Notes: a model not told the origin generated them from the sequence alone. DNA of 41,913 bases from Corynebacterium lipophiloflavum DSM 44291 (GCF_000159635.1 NZ_GG667191.1:162335-204247); one strand, 5' to 3'. Positions 16,436 through 24,636 are shown, counted from the first letter of the stretch. A program made the numbers and translations.

Positions 16436-17294
16436 GCCACTGCCGGAATTGTTTCGGGCTCTTTTTCTGAATCAGGAAAAACCAGCCGAAACGCACCACT
16501 TCCTGCAGCTTCATGGTCCTCATTCCGCGCTGGTTGATGATGTATCCGCGGTTGCGGTAGGTGAAATACCGTTTCGTCTCATTGTCCGGCCACTGCGCAT
16601 GGGCGCGCCCGCCCATGATCGGGTGGAATTCGCCTGACCCGTCCGGGTGCAGGTAGAAAGCCGTGAGCGCCGTGCCGTACTTCAGTCCCGATTGGGCTAG
16701 ACGACGGTGGTACTCCACCTCATCGCCGCGGATGAACAGCCGGTAGTCCGGCACGCCGATGCGCTCCATTGCTTTCGCACTGATCAGCGCGCCGTTGAAC
16801 AGGGAGGCGTACTGGGGCAGGAATTCGCCCTCCAGCTCGCTTGTGTGTCGCTTCCAGCTCAGGCCCTGTCTTAACGGGAAGGCCAGCTTGGTGGGGTCTT
16901 CGAGGTTGGCCACGATGGGGCTGACTTCTTCTAACTGATGTTCTACTGCTACGCGGTAGAGCTCTTCAAGGGTGCTTTTGTCGGCGGGTCGGCCGTCGTC
17001 GTCGGCGCACCAAATGGCGTCGGCACCGAGCGCGAGCGCGTGCAGGAAGCCGTAGGCGAATCCTCCCGCCCCGCCCAAGTTCGTTTGTGAAGGCAGGTAG
17101 ATGCCCTTATCGGGGCTGACCTGCTGTAGCAGCTCGCGCACCGCAGGCTCGGCCCCGTTGTCGACCACAATGATCCAATCCACCGGATGGGTCTGAGCGG
17201 CGACCTGGCGCAGCGAATGGCCCAGCACATCCACGCGCTTGTGCGTAACGATCACTGCCGCAGTCGTTCCATCAGCGTTCAGGGTCGAAGTCAT
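16389..17294 (-). CDS. Galactofuranosyltransferase GlfT1 (GT2 family)
   Basis: Cytosolic, membrane-associated glycosyltransferase that adds the first galactofuranose residues onto the decaprenyl-linked rhamnose primer of the galactan. The 301-aa protein shows a GT-A fold with AAVIVTHKR at the start, VVDNG, the metal-binding D98-D99-D100 (CADDDG), and the NGALIS and GDEVEYHRR stretches expected of this family. Length and neighbours (wzm/wzt, gtrA, dprE1) match Rv3782. The ATG at 17294 has no ribosome site, and a TAGAAT only 2 nt upstream is too close to be its own -10, so the promoter is unclear. Confidence 0.93.
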   Translation of the reverse strand: MTSTLNADGTTAAVIVTHKRVDVLGHSLRQVAAQTHPVDWIIVVDNGAEPAVRELLQQVSPDKGIYLPSQTNLGGAGGFAYGFLHALALGADAIWCADDDGRPADKSTLEELYRVAVEHQLEEVSPIVANLEDPTKLAFPLRQGLSWKRHTSELEGEFLPQYASLFNGALISAKAMERIGVPDYRLFIRGDEVEYHRRLAQSGLKYGTALTAFYLHPDGSGEFHPIMGGRAHAQWPDNETKRYFTYRNRGYIINQRGMRTMKLQEVVRFGWFFLIQKKSPKQFRQWLRLLRMGAREDFRRP

Positions 17295-17349
17295 AGATTC
17301 TATTGTGCACGAGGGAACCCGCGCCGGGCCCGTCGGACTCTAATCAAGT

Positions 17350-18270
17350 ATGAGGCTTTTCGACGGTATGACCACCGGCACCCCCTGGCCCATCACGAGC
17401 ACGCCGGGCTCGGGCTGCGAGCAGATCTCGGCGCGCCACTTCCTGCCCGCCAGCGCGCTGCGCCCGACGTGGGCAGTGCTTGCCGACGCCCGCAACCACC
17501 CGCGTTCGATCGAGTACGGCGCACCTGCCGCCGCACGCGCGCTAGCGCTGGCCGTAGAACACCCGAACTGCATCGTCGTGGGCCACAGCGCGCTCGCCAT
17601 TTACGGGCTGCCGCACCTCGTGGAGGGCCGAGACACCACGCTCGTGCTACCCAGGGCGGCGAGTTCTACGGGCCGAGCGCTGACCGCAACAATCACTCGG
17701 CGTGGATGCCGCATCGACGAGGCGTGGACCGTGACCATCAACGGCTACCCCTTTCGCGTCGCCAACCCCGCCGTCGCAACCGCCGGTGCGCTCAAAGCTA
17801 TCGGCGGTGCTGAGCTCGAGAGCATCCAGCTCGTCGACGCCGTCATGCGCCACCTCTCGGTCACCCCCGACGAGATCCGCGCGGCCGCGCGCTACCGCGT
17901 CAACAGGCGGTGGCTGGAGAAAATCCTTGCTTTGTCGAGTCCCTTTGCTGATTCGCCGAAAGAGACGGAAATGCGGCTGGCCACCTCGAAAGTTGCCGAT
18001 CGCTTTGGCATAACGATGCAGCAGCAAATGCCCCTCTACAGCAACTCGCGCCTAGTCACCGTCTTCGACCTCGCGCTCGCAGAGCCGAAGATCGGCCTCA
18101 TGTACGACGGTTCACACCACTGGGAGTACGACCAGCGGCAAAAGGACTCGCTAATCAACCTCGATGCCACCGCACTCGGGTGGACGCCGCTGCGATTCTC
18201 CTCGGGGACGCTGCCTCAACTACCAGAGCGGTTGAGCGCCTTGCTTCGCGCGAAGGGGTACGCGGGTTAG
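17350..18270 (+). CDS. DUF559-like (Vsr-fold) protein with AbiEi-like organisation
   Basis: A 306-aa cytosolic protein. The C-terminal third (about 203-295) follows the DUF559 pattern related to Vsr/PD-(D/E)XK nucleases: E205 near a helix, VFD240LAL, MYDG-SHHWEYD, a charged helix, then LGWTPLRF. The N-terminal part (VVGHSALAIYGLPH...) resembles AbiEi/DUF559 proteins common in actinobacteria. At the place where most members have E before YDG this protein has M251, so catalysis may be lost or use another residue. No partner toxin lies next to it. The gene interrupts the otherwise conserved glfT1-wzt neighbourhood. Confidence 0.7.
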   Translation: MRLFDGMTTGTPWPITSTPGSGCEQISARHFLPASALRPTWAVLADARNHPRSIEYGAPAAARALALAVEHPNCIVVGHSALAIYGLPHLVEGRDTTLVLPRAASSTGRALTATITRRGCRIDEAWTVTINGYPFRVANPAVATAGALKAIGGAELESIQLVDAVMRHLSVTPDEIRAAARYRVNRRWLEKILALSSPFADSPKETEMRLATSKVADRFGITMQQQMPLYSNSRLVTVFDLALAEPKIGLMYDGSHHWEYDQRQKDSLINLDATALGWTPLRFSSGTLPQLPERLSALLRAKGYAG

Positions 18271-18275
18271 GTTGT

Positions 18276-18359
18276 GGCTAGTGCCAAAAGTTGCATGGGG
18301 TAGGTGCGCGACCTGGGGAAGGTGCCAAAAATTACATGGGGCGTGCACCATTTGACATT
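18276..18359. repeat. 84-bp direct repeat, copy 1
   Basis: Begins GGCTAGTGCCAAAAG and ends in a CATTTGACATT-like stretch. It matches copy 2 at 18379 across its length with scattered substitutions. Its inner inverted repeat (GTGCCAAA with TTTGACA) has decayed. Confidence 0.8.
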
Positions 18360-18378
18360 GAGATGCCGTGCGGGCGGC

Positions 18379-18462
18379 GGCTAGTGCCAAAAGGTGCATG
18401 GGGTAGGTGCGCGACCTGGGGAAAGTGCCAAAAGGTGCCTCGGGCGTGCACCATTTGGCACT
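18379..18462. repeat. 84-bp direct repeat, copy 2
   Basis: Same length and order as copy 1, separated from it by 19 bp. Inside each copy the word GTGCCAAAA occurs twice, about 45 bp apart. Copy 2 keeps an intact hairpin and runs into the wzt stop codon. Confidence 0.8.
18424..18462. terminator. Hairpin between convergent genes, possible bidirectional terminator
   Basis: AGTGCCAAAAGGTGC pairs with GCACCATTTGGCACT, a 15-bp stem with one A-A mismatch and a short loop. It lies between the DUF559-like gene and wzt, overlapping the last bases of the wzt stop. No U-run follows, so it may instead be a REP-like element or a Rho-dependent site. Confidence 0.45.
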
Positions 18463-19255
18463 ACATAGGCTCACGATGGAACCTCTCCACCAGTTCGGCA
18501 ACATACCCCCCGGCCTCAGGCCCCTCGTAGGCCGCGACAACGTCGGACACCAGGCCGGCCTGCCGAATTTCGCCCTTGTCCACCCACAAAGCGGTGGTGC
18601 ACAGCTGCGCCAGGAAGTCGTTGGAGTGGGAGGCGAACACCAAAATCCCGGAGCGCTCGACCATCTCGGCGAGCCTGACCCGGGCCTTGGCCATGAAGGC
18701 GGCGTCGACGGCGCCGATGCCTTCGTCGAGAAGCAGAATTTCGGGGTCGATGGAGGTCACCACACCGAGCGCGAGGCGCACCCGCATGCCGGTGGAGTAG
18801 GTGCGCAGCGGCATGTTCAAATAGTCGCCGAGCTCGGAAAATTCGGCGATCTCGTCGATCTTCGCCTTCATTTGCTTGCGTGTCTGCCCCAAGAACAGCC
18901 CCCTGATGATGATGTTCTCGTACCCGGAGATTTCGGGGTCCATGCCCACTCCGAGGTCGAAGACGGGGGCGATACGCCCGCGCACGTCGGCGACGCCGCG
19001 GGTTGGTTCGTAGATGCCGGAAAGCAGCCGCAACAGGGTGGATTTGCCCGCGCCGTTGTGGCCGACGAGGCCCACGCGGTCGCCTTCGCGCAGGTGGAGG
19101 TTGATGTCTTTGAGCGCTTCGACAACGACGGTGTTGGAGGCGTTTTTGCCGATCGCGCCGCCGGCGGAGGAGACCACGGCCTTTTTCAGGGAGCGTGATT
19201 TGGCGTCGAAGATGGGAAAGTCGACGCAGGCGTCGTAGGTGTCAATGGAAACCAC
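18461..19255 (-). CDS. Galactan exporter ATPase Wzt (Rv3781-like)
   Basis: ATP-binding subunit of the ABC transporter that carries the lipid-linked galactan across the membrane before arabinosylation. The 264-aa protein has Walker A at residues 65-73 (GHNGAGKST), a signature of the polysaccharide-exporter type (YSTGM in place of LSGGQ), Walker B with ILLLDEG, and the SH switch histidine (FASHS). There is no long C-terminal carbohydrate-binding domain, as in mycobacteria. The GTG at 19255 has AAGGAG 7 nt upstream; wzm ends 11 nt before it, so the pair is co-transcribed. Confidence 0.93.
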   Translation of the reverse strand: MVSIDTYDACVDFPIFDAKSRSLKKAVVSSAGGAIGKNASNTVVVEALKDINLHLREGDRVGLVGHNGAGKSTLLRLLSGIYEPTRGVADVRGRIAPVFDLGVGMDPEISGYENIIIRGLFLGQTRKQMKAKIDEIAEFSELGDYLNMPLRTYSTGMRVRLALGVVTSIDPEILLLDEGIGAVDAAFMAKARVRLAEMVERSGILVFASHSNDFLAQLCTTALWVDKGEIRQAGLVSDVVAAYEGPEAGGYVAELVERFHREPM

Positions 19256-19266
19256 GTGTTTTCTCC

Positions 19267-20205
19267 TTATACCCAGTAGGGGACGCGGAAGCGCCACTGC
19301 CGCATGACGAGGAGCGCAAGCAGGAGTCCGACAACGGTGCAGGCGCCGACGATGCCCCAGTGGTACAGGTCGGTCTCCTTGCCGATGAGCGGGGCGCGCA
19401 CGATCTCGAGGTAGTGGTAGAGCGGGTTGAGCTCGGCAATGCGGGCGCGCTGCGCGACCTCGCCGCCCTGGTCCTTGAGTGTCTGGGTTGTCCACACGAT
19501 GGGGGTGACGTAGAAGAGTAGCTGCACCATGGACTCCAGAAGCGGGGCGACGTCGCGGAAGCGTGTGGCGATGATGCCGAACAGCATGGTTACCCACACA
19601 CCGTTGATCACCAGCAGGGCCAGCGCGGGGATGGCCAGCAGGGTATTCCACGACAGCGGGATGCGGAACACAACCACCAGCAGCACCCAGATCACCATGT
19701 TGTGGGCCAGGAACAGCAGCTGCCGCCACACCAGGCGGTAGACGTGCACCGAGAGCGCCGAGGGCAGCTGCTTGATCAGGCCCTCGTTTTCAATGAAGAT
19801 GTCCGAGCCGTCTTTGATGCATCCGGCGATGAACCCCCAGATGATAAACCCGACGGTGACGTGGGGGAGGAACTCCCTCACCGAGATCTGGAACAGCATG
19901 GAGTACAACAGCCCCAGCGCGAGCGCCATCACGCCGGTGGCGATGGTGATCCACAGCGGGCCCAGGGTGCTGCGCCGGTAGCGCTGCTTGATGTCCTGCC
20001 AGCCGAGCTGGAGCCACAGTTCGTTTTGGCGCCAACCGCGGACGAGATCGCGAAACGCCATGGACAGCGTCGTGGACTTCGACGCGGGCGGTTCGACTGA
20101 AGCGTTGGTGGTCATGCGTGAGACGTCGCTTCGCAAGCGGTCCCGCAACTTTTGGTTCTCCTGCACATCAAACACCCTAGCTGCGAGTGTGCGTTGCAAG
20201 GTCAT
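19267..20205 (-). CDS. Galactan exporter permease Wzm (Rv3783-like)
   Basis: Membrane subunit of the Wzm-Wzt exporter, ABC-2 type. Six hydrophobic segments follow a cytosolic amphipathic part with RYRRSTLGPLW, the hallmark of this permease family, and the protein ends MRQWRFRVPYWV. Two starts are plausible: ATG 20205 gives 312 aa with an extra helical N-terminus, while ATG 20115 gives 282 aa, nearer the usual 280. Neither has a good ribosome site; 20205 has an AATTAT box 7 nt upstream. It is divergent from the aminotransferase gene and heads the wzm-wzt operon. Confidence 0.9.
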   Translation of the reverse strand: MTLQRTLAARVFDVQENQKLRDRLRSDVSRMTTNASVEPPASKSTTLSMAFRDLVRGWRQNELWLQLGWQDIKQRYRRSTLGPLWITIATGVMALALGLLYSMLFQISVREFLPHVTVGFIIWGFIAGCIKDGSDIFIENEGLIKQLPSALSVHVYRLVWRQLLFLAHNMVIWVLLVVVFRIPLSWNTLLAIPALALLVINGVWVTMLFGIIATRFRDVAPLLESMVQLLFYVTPIVWTTQTLKDQGGEVAQRARIAELNPLYHYLEIVRAPLIGKETDLYHWGIVGACTVVGLLLALLVMRQWRFRVPYWV

Positions 20206-20261
20206 AGTGTGCATAATTGGTTTGGTTAATAGGCATCGATCAGGGTCGAGGAGGTGTGTGC

Positions 20262-21506
20262 GTGGCCTACGACATTGCCGGAGTCCGCGGCCTCTACACC
20301 TCACTGTCCGACGGCTGGATTTACCTCAACGCGCATGATTGCCCGCAGGTTCCGGAGCGGGTGTCGTCGGCGGTTGCGCGCTCATTTCGCGTGGCCACGT
20401 CGGTTTCGCGGCCCGAGCCCGCCGCCGGAACGCACTCCAAGCCGACCTCAGGCTCGCCCGAGGCGGCCACCTTGCTTAGCGACGCCTCCGTGGCCGTCGC
20501 CGACCTCGTCGGTGCCACCCCCGAGCGCGTCGTCCTCGGCCCGGGCCTTGTGTACCTTTACGCCTCTTTGGTGGCGTCGATGCGCCCGCTTCTGCGCCGC
20601 AATTCCTCCGTGGTGCTCAACAACGTCGATCGCGTCGAGTTGACCGCGGCGCTTGGGCGCACTGAAGCGGATGTGCGGTGGGCTGCGGCTGACCTGGCCA
20701 CCGGGTCGCTGCCGGGCTGGCAGTACATGGATCTTGTCGACGGCGCCACGCGGCTGGTGTCGGTGCCCGCGGCGCACCCCTACTTGGGAACGGTTGCGCC
20801 GGTCGCGGAGATCGCGGAGACGGTGCGCGCCGCTTCGCGCGCCTGGGTGCTTGTCGACGCCTCTGCCTACGCCCCGTACCGCCCCATCACCTTCGACGAC
20901 TGGGGCGCAGACATTGTGGCAGTGGACCTGAAAGAAATGGGTGGTCCGGAAATCGCCGCGCTGGTGTTCCGAGACGAGAGCATGTTCGGCCGCCTGGCCG
21001 CCGTGGGCGACCCGGCGGCCAACGGCGCCGCGCGCCTGGATCTGGGGGTGTCCCCGGGGTTGGCCGGTGCCGCCGCGCCGACTATCGACCACTACGCCTC
21101 GCTTGTCGACGCCCCCACGGGCCGCTCCACCCGCCGCACGCGCCTCGTGGCCTCCATGTCGGAGACCTCCGGATACCTGGAGCGGCTGCGCGACGAGCTG
21201 CACACCTTCCTGGGCACCCTGCCCGCGGTGCACATCGTGGGTGTTTCGGGCGAGGCAGCCGCCGAGTCGGACGCGGAGGTGGACCGCATCCCGCGCTTGT
21301 CCTTCGGTGTCAAGGGCGTGCCCGCGCTGACGGTGCAGCAGCGCCTCTTCGCCCACGGGATCGTCGCGTCTCTCATGCCGCAGGGGCCGTTGACCGAGGA
21401 GATGGGTGTCGGCGAGCTCGGCGGCGCGGTCACCGTGTCGCTCAGCCCGTTCAACACCACAGCCGACATCGAGCACCTGATCCGCACCGTGGCGTCGCTG
21501 GCGTAG
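20262..21506 (+). CDS. Class V aminotransferase-fold protein (Rv3778c-like)
   Basis: PLP-enzyme fold related to cysteine desulfurases and isopenicillin N epimerase. The 414-aa protein shows the class V order: a substrate loop, the helix SPEAATLLSDASVAVADLVG, the strand LVDASAYAPYRPITF with the PLP-binding aspartate, and VDLKEMGGPEIAALVF carrying the candidate Schiff-base lysine. The histidine that normally precedes this lysine is missing. Its role beside the cell-wall cluster is unknown, though the pairing is conserved in mycobacteria. The GTG at 20262 has GAGGAGG upstream. The stop lies 5 nt from that of the convergent oxidoreductase. Confidence 0.85.
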   Translation: MAYDIAGVRGLYTSLSDGWIYLNAHDCPQVPERVSSAVARSFRVATSVSRPEPAAGTHSKPTSGSPEAATLLSDASVAVADLVGATPERVVLGPGLVYLYASLVASMRPLLRRNSSVVLNNVDRVELTAALGRTEADVRWAAADLATGSLPGWQYMDLVDGATRLVSVPAAHPYLGTVAPVAEIAETVRAASRAWVLVDASAYAPYRPITFDDWGADIVAVDLKEMGGPEIAALVFRDESMFGRLAAVGDPAANGAARLDLGVSPGLAGAAAPTIDHYASLVDAPTGRSTRRTRLVASMSETSGYLERLRDELHTFLGTLPAVHIVGVSGEAAAESDAEVDRIPRLSFGVKGVPALTVQQRLFAHGIVASLMPQGPLTEEMGVGELGGAVTVSLSPFNTTADIEHLIRTVASLA

Positions 21507-21511
21507 ACGGT

Positions 21512-22450
21512 TTAGTCGAGCGTTAAGACAACCTTGCCGGTGTGATCGCCGGAGTCGAGGTAGTCGTGGGCGGAGGCGGCGTCGGCAAGCGGGAAAGTTT
21601 TGGACACGTTCGCCTTGATGGCGCCACTTTCGAGCAGGGGCCAGACGTTTTCCACCATGCTGCCGACGATCTCCGCCTTCATCGGGCGCGGGCGGGCGCG
21701 CAACGTGGTGGCGTGAACGGACTGGCGGCGGGTGAGCATGCGGCCCAAGTTGAGGGTGCCCTTCGGCCCGCCCTGCAACGCGATGACGATCAGGCGGCCG
21801 TCGATAGCCAGGCTCGCGACGTTGGGCTCCAAGTAGGACCCGCCCATGATGTCGAGGATGACGTCGCAGCTGCCCTTAAGATCCTCGGAAAAGTCCTGGT
21901 CGTGGTAGTTGATGGTGATGTCCGCGCCGAGGTCGCGGCAGTATTCGAGCTTCTCGGCGCTACCCGCGGTTACGGCCACCTCGCAGCCGAGCGCCTTGCA
22001 CAGCTGGATGGCAAACGAGCCGATCCCGCCGGCGCCGCCGTGGATGAGGACCCGGTCGCCGCGGGAGGCGTCGGCAAGCATGCCCAGGTTCGACCAAACG
22101 GTGGCGGCGACCTCCACAACACCGGCCGTGTCAACTAGGCCGAACCCCTTCGGGATCGGCGTGAGCTGGCCCTCCGGAACCGCGACGTACTCGGCGTAAC
22201 CGCCGCCGGCGAGCAGGCAGCCGACCTCCTCCCCGGTGTCGGTGCGCACCCCCGCGCACTCCAAGCCGATGATCTCGGATTCGCCCTTCGGCGGCGGGTA
22301 CATACCCTTGGCCTGCATCAGGTCGCCGCGGTTCACGCCGGCGGCGGCAACCTTGACCATGACCTCGCCGTCGCCCGGGGTGGGATCGGCGACGTCCACT
22401 AGTTCGAGGGAGCGGGGGTTGTCGGGGTCAGTGAGCTGGATGGCTTTCAT
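21512..22450 (-). CDS. NADPH:quinone oxidoreductase, MDR family (Rv3777-like)
   Basis: Zinc-free medium-chain reductase that reduces quinones or enals with NADPH. The 312-aa protein begins with a GroES-like domain (NRGDLMQAKGMYPPP, ECAG) and then a Rossmann domain with the loop HGGAGGIGSFAIQLCKALG. The zinc cysteines of alcohol dehydrogenases are absent. The ATG is 8 nt after TAATCT (minus strand, 22464-22459), indicating a leaderless message. It is divergent from tRNA-Ser. Confidence 0.92.
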   Translation of the reverse strand: MKAIQLTDPDNPRSLELVDVADPTPGDGEVMVKVAAAGVNRGDLMQAKGMYPPPKGESEIIGLECAGVRTDTGEEVGCLLAGGGYAEYVAVPEGQLTPIPKGFGLVDTAGVVEVAATVWSNLGMLADASRGDRVLIHGGAGGIGSFAIQLCKALGCEVAVTAGSAEKLEYCRDLGADITINYHDQDFSEDLKGSCDVILDIMGGSYLEPNVASLAIDGRLIVIALQGGPKGTLNLGRMLTRRQSVHATTLRARPRPMKAEIVGSMVENVWPLLESGAIKANVSKTFPLADAASAHDYLDSGDHTGKVVLTLD

Positions 22451-22458
22451 GCCACCCC

Positions 22459-22464
22459 AGATTA
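22459..22464 (-). promoter_or_regulatory. Leaderless -10 box for the quinone oxidoreductase
   Basis: TAATCT on the minus strand, 8 nt from the ATG at 22450. Confidence 0.5.
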
Positions 22465-22487
22465 ACGGAACTACCCGGCCCGTAGGT

Positions 22488-22493
22488 TACAAT
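22488..22493 (+). promoter_or_regulatory. -10 box for tRNA-Ser(UGA)
   Basis: TACAAT lies 9 nt upstream of the tRNA first base. No clear -35 box is seen at the usual distance. Confidence 0.45.
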
Positions 22494-22502
22494 CGCGGCA
22501 CT

Positions 22503-22590
<88 letters not shown>

Positions 22591-22604
22591 AAATTTCTCC
22601 CAGG

Positions 22605-23366
22605 CTAGAGTTCGTCATCGTCCTGCTCAGGGCTGTCTCCCCGGTAGTCGATGTGAAGGGGATCAGTCATGTTCCTGGGCGGGGGAGAGACGCATTGGCG
22701 GATACCGTCGATGTGTTCAGCGAGGCTGTCTGTAATTGGCGCCCACATCGGATCGAGGATGAAATCGATTCCAGATCGGCGGGCATGTTTAGCGGCAGGA
22801 ACGAAGTCGCTGTCGCCAGATATCATCACTATCTGGTTGACCAGACCTCGCTCAGCGAGCGACGCTATGTCTAGGCCGATTCGCATATCCACACCCTTTT
22901 GAGAGATCTCCAGAACGAAATCATGTTCTTGGAGGTCCTCGACACTGATTGCGCCTCTGCACAGTTTCTTTAGCGGGCCATCCCGAAGTGTGTAGCCACC
23001 CTGCGTCTCCAGGGTCTCTCCTCGGCGGATTGCCACTTTCCGTTTGCTGGACAAGGCCCTAAAAAAGTCGTTGGACCAGCTAAATAATTCACTCTTGGCC
23101 AGGTTCACCTGGGTTTGGAGCAGTGGATGGTAAACCACGCGCTGCGACGGAGGACAGTCGTAATAAAAGATTCGGTAGAGGCCCGCGCGGGATTTTCTAA
23201 TGTGGCGGTGGCAATATTGCACCAATTCAGCTGCCCGCGCTTCTGCGGTTTTGCGCCCGAACAGCTCAGACGCTCGCTTACGGTAAAAGCCGCCGTCAAC
23301 TAGGACGGCAGTCGTTATTTGGCGCAAGGGAGCGGAATCATGGCTGTTCTGTGGTTTCCTGGGCAT
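22605..23366 (-). CDS. NYN-domain (PIN-like, LabA/DUF88) predicted RNase
   Basis: A 253-aa cytosolic protein with a NYN domain from residue 17 to about 215. The acidic metal-binding set is visible: D24 in AVLVDGGF, D160 and D166 in KGVDMRIGLDIASL, and D185/D187 in MISGDSDFVPAAKHAR. NYN proteins are metal-dependent ribonucleases, some acting on tRNA or in phage defence; the target here is unknown. The tail is acidic and unstructured (EQDDDEL). Base composition is AT-richer than the neighbours, the gene is inserted between tRNA-Ser and an aminotransferase, and it has its own strong promoter. GGTGGAGGATTA gives a good ribosome site before the ATG at 23366. Confidence 0.88.
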   Translation of the reverse strand: MPRKPQNSHDSAPLRQITTAVLVDGGFYRKRASELFGRKTAEARAAELVQYCHRHIRKSRAGLYRIFYYDCPPSQRVVYHPLLQTQVNLAKSELFSWSNDFFRALSSKRKVAIRRGETLETQGGYTLRDGPLKKLCRGAISVEDLQEHDFVLEISQKGVDMRIGLDIASLAERGLVNQIVMISGDSDFVPAAKHARRSGIDFILDPMWAPITDSLAEHIDGIRQCVSPPPRNMTDPLHIDYRGDSPEQDDDEL

Positions 23367-23385
23367 TAATCCTCCACCGGAAAAT

Positions 23386-23436
23386 AGCCCTAGTCGTCGG
23401 CGCTCTCCCTATATTGGAGGGTCAACGGCTAGGGCT
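23386..23436 (-). promoter_or_regulatory. 51-nt hairpin at the 5' end of the NYN transcript
   Basis: AGCCCTAG with following CGTTG pairs with the reverse arm ending CTAGGGCT, giving about a 12-bp outer stem with one G-U pair, and an inner CTCC/GGAG stem around a TATATT-type loop. The predicted transcription start (about 23439) is only a few bases upstream, so nearly the whole leader folds. Possible roles are message protection or self-regulation by the encoded RNase. Confidence 0.5.
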
Positions 23437-23445
23437 GATGTCTGA

Positions 23446-23474
23446 AATGTAGCGGATCATCATCGCACTGTCAA
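23446..23474 (-). promoter_or_regulatory. Strong sigma-70-type promoter of the NYN gene
   Basis: TTGACA (23474-23469) and TACATT (23451-23446) are separated by exactly 17 nt. This is the best canonical promoter in the chromosomal part of the window and makes the NYN gene independent of the upstream aminotransferase. Confidence 0.7.
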
Positions 23475-23492
23475 CGCCGCTGACCCGTCTGC

Positions 23493-24626
23493 TTAACTGC
23501 GCGCCGCATCGAGGGCGTCGATAAGCTTCTGCGCCGCGGCCTGCGGATCATCCCACTTGTCCAGGCCGAACAGACCGATGCGGAACGTGGAGAAGTTCTC
23601 GCCCTCGCCGATCTTCAGCGGCACACCCGCGGCGATCTGCACCCCAAAGGGCTTCAGCGCTGCGCCGGACTGCAGCCCGGGGGCGTCGGCGTAGAGCACG
23701 ACGACGCCGTTGGATTCGTAGCCCTCGGCGGCGACCGAGACGTAGCCGCGCTCGCGTGCGGCCTCGCGTACGGCGCGGCCGAGTTCGACCTGGCGCGCGG
23801 CCAGAACGTCGAGCCCGACTGCCAGGGACTCCTTCATCACCTCGAGGTTGTGCACGATCGTGTCGGTCGGCAGCGTGGCGTGGTAGGCGGCCTTGCCGTC
23901 GCGGTAGCCCTCGAAGATCTCGAGCCACTTCGCCAGGTCGAGCGTGAAGGAGGTGGATTCGCTCGTGACGACGGCCTCTCGGGCGCGCGAGTTGAGCATG
24001 ACGTAGCCGGTCGCCGGCGAGCCGGACCAGGACTTCTGCGGCGCGGAAATGAGAACGTCAACCTGCGAGGCGACCATGTCGGTGAAGTCGGCGCCAGCGG
24101 CGATGCAGTCGAGGACGAACAGGGCGTCGGCCTCGCGCGCCGCCGCGCCGAGCTCGGCGATGTAGTCCGCGCCGAGTGAGGTGCCGGAGGCGGTTTCGGT
24201 GTGGGCGGTGACCACGAGGTCGGGGCCGAACTCGGCGATGGCCTCGCGCACGCTATCCAAAGCCGGCGGCGCGTACGAGGGGGTGTCGGAGTCATCGGTG
24301 GCAACCGCGTTGAGGACCTTGACCTGGTCGGTGATGGCGCCTTTCTCAATGATCTGTGTCCACCTAAACGTGAAGTTGCCCTGGCGGATGATCAGGACCT
24401 TCTTGCCGGTCGCGAGCTGGCGTGCCACAGCCTCCATCGCCGCGGTGCCGCCCCCGGGGACAAGCGCGGCGGTATCGGCGTTGTAGGTGTCGGTGAGAAT
24501 GCCGAGCAGCTCCTGCGTCGAGGTAATGAACTTCTGCGACATGTGGTTCAAGGAGCGGTCGGTGAACACCACCGAGTACTCGAGCAGGCCGTTGGGGTCG
24601 ATGTCAGTGCGGGGCAGTTGAGTCAT
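23493..24626 (-). CDS. Class V aminotransferase (alanine-glyoxylate/serine type)
   Basis: PLP-dependent enzyme of the alanine-glyoxylate or serine-pyruvate aminotransferase group. The 377-aa protein shows the small-domain start (GLLEYSVVFTDRSLNHMS), the glycine loop PGGGTAAMEAVAR, the PLP aspartate in ALFVLDCIAAG, and the Schiff-base lysine in SAPQKSWSGSPATGYVML. It starts 7 nt after TAATCT (which overlaps the pat stop) and 10 nt after pat, so both a shared transcript and a leaderless start are possible. The real amino donor is not clear from sequence. Confidence 0.87.
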   Translation of the reverse strand: MTQLPRTDIDPNGLLEYSVVFTDRSLNHMSQKFITSTQELLGILTDTYNADTAALVPGGGTAAMEAVARQLATGKKVLIIRQGNFTFRWTQIIEKGAITDQVKVLNAVATDDSDTPSYAPPALDSVREAIAEFGPDLVVTAHTETASGTSLGADYIAELGAAAREADALFVLDCIAAGADFTDMVASQVDVLISAPQKSWSGSPATGYVMLNSRAREAVVTSESTSFTLDLAKWLEIFEGYRDGKAAYHATLPTDTIVHNLEVMKESLAVGLDVLAARQVELGRAVREAARERGYVSVAAEGYESNGVVVLYADAPGLQSGAALKPFGVQIAAGVPLKIGEGENFSTFRIGLFGLDKWDDPQAAAQKLIDALDAARS

Positions 24627-24636
24627 GCTCTCAAGA

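Noticed and set aside
18276-18462. Possible short CRISPR-like array
   Set aside because: Only two long units with variable content, no cas genes and no regular spacers.
19256-19729. Longer N-terminus for Wzt
   Set aside because: The upstream extension overlaps the wzm gene in another frame and lacks a start with ribosome site; GTG 19255 has a clear one.
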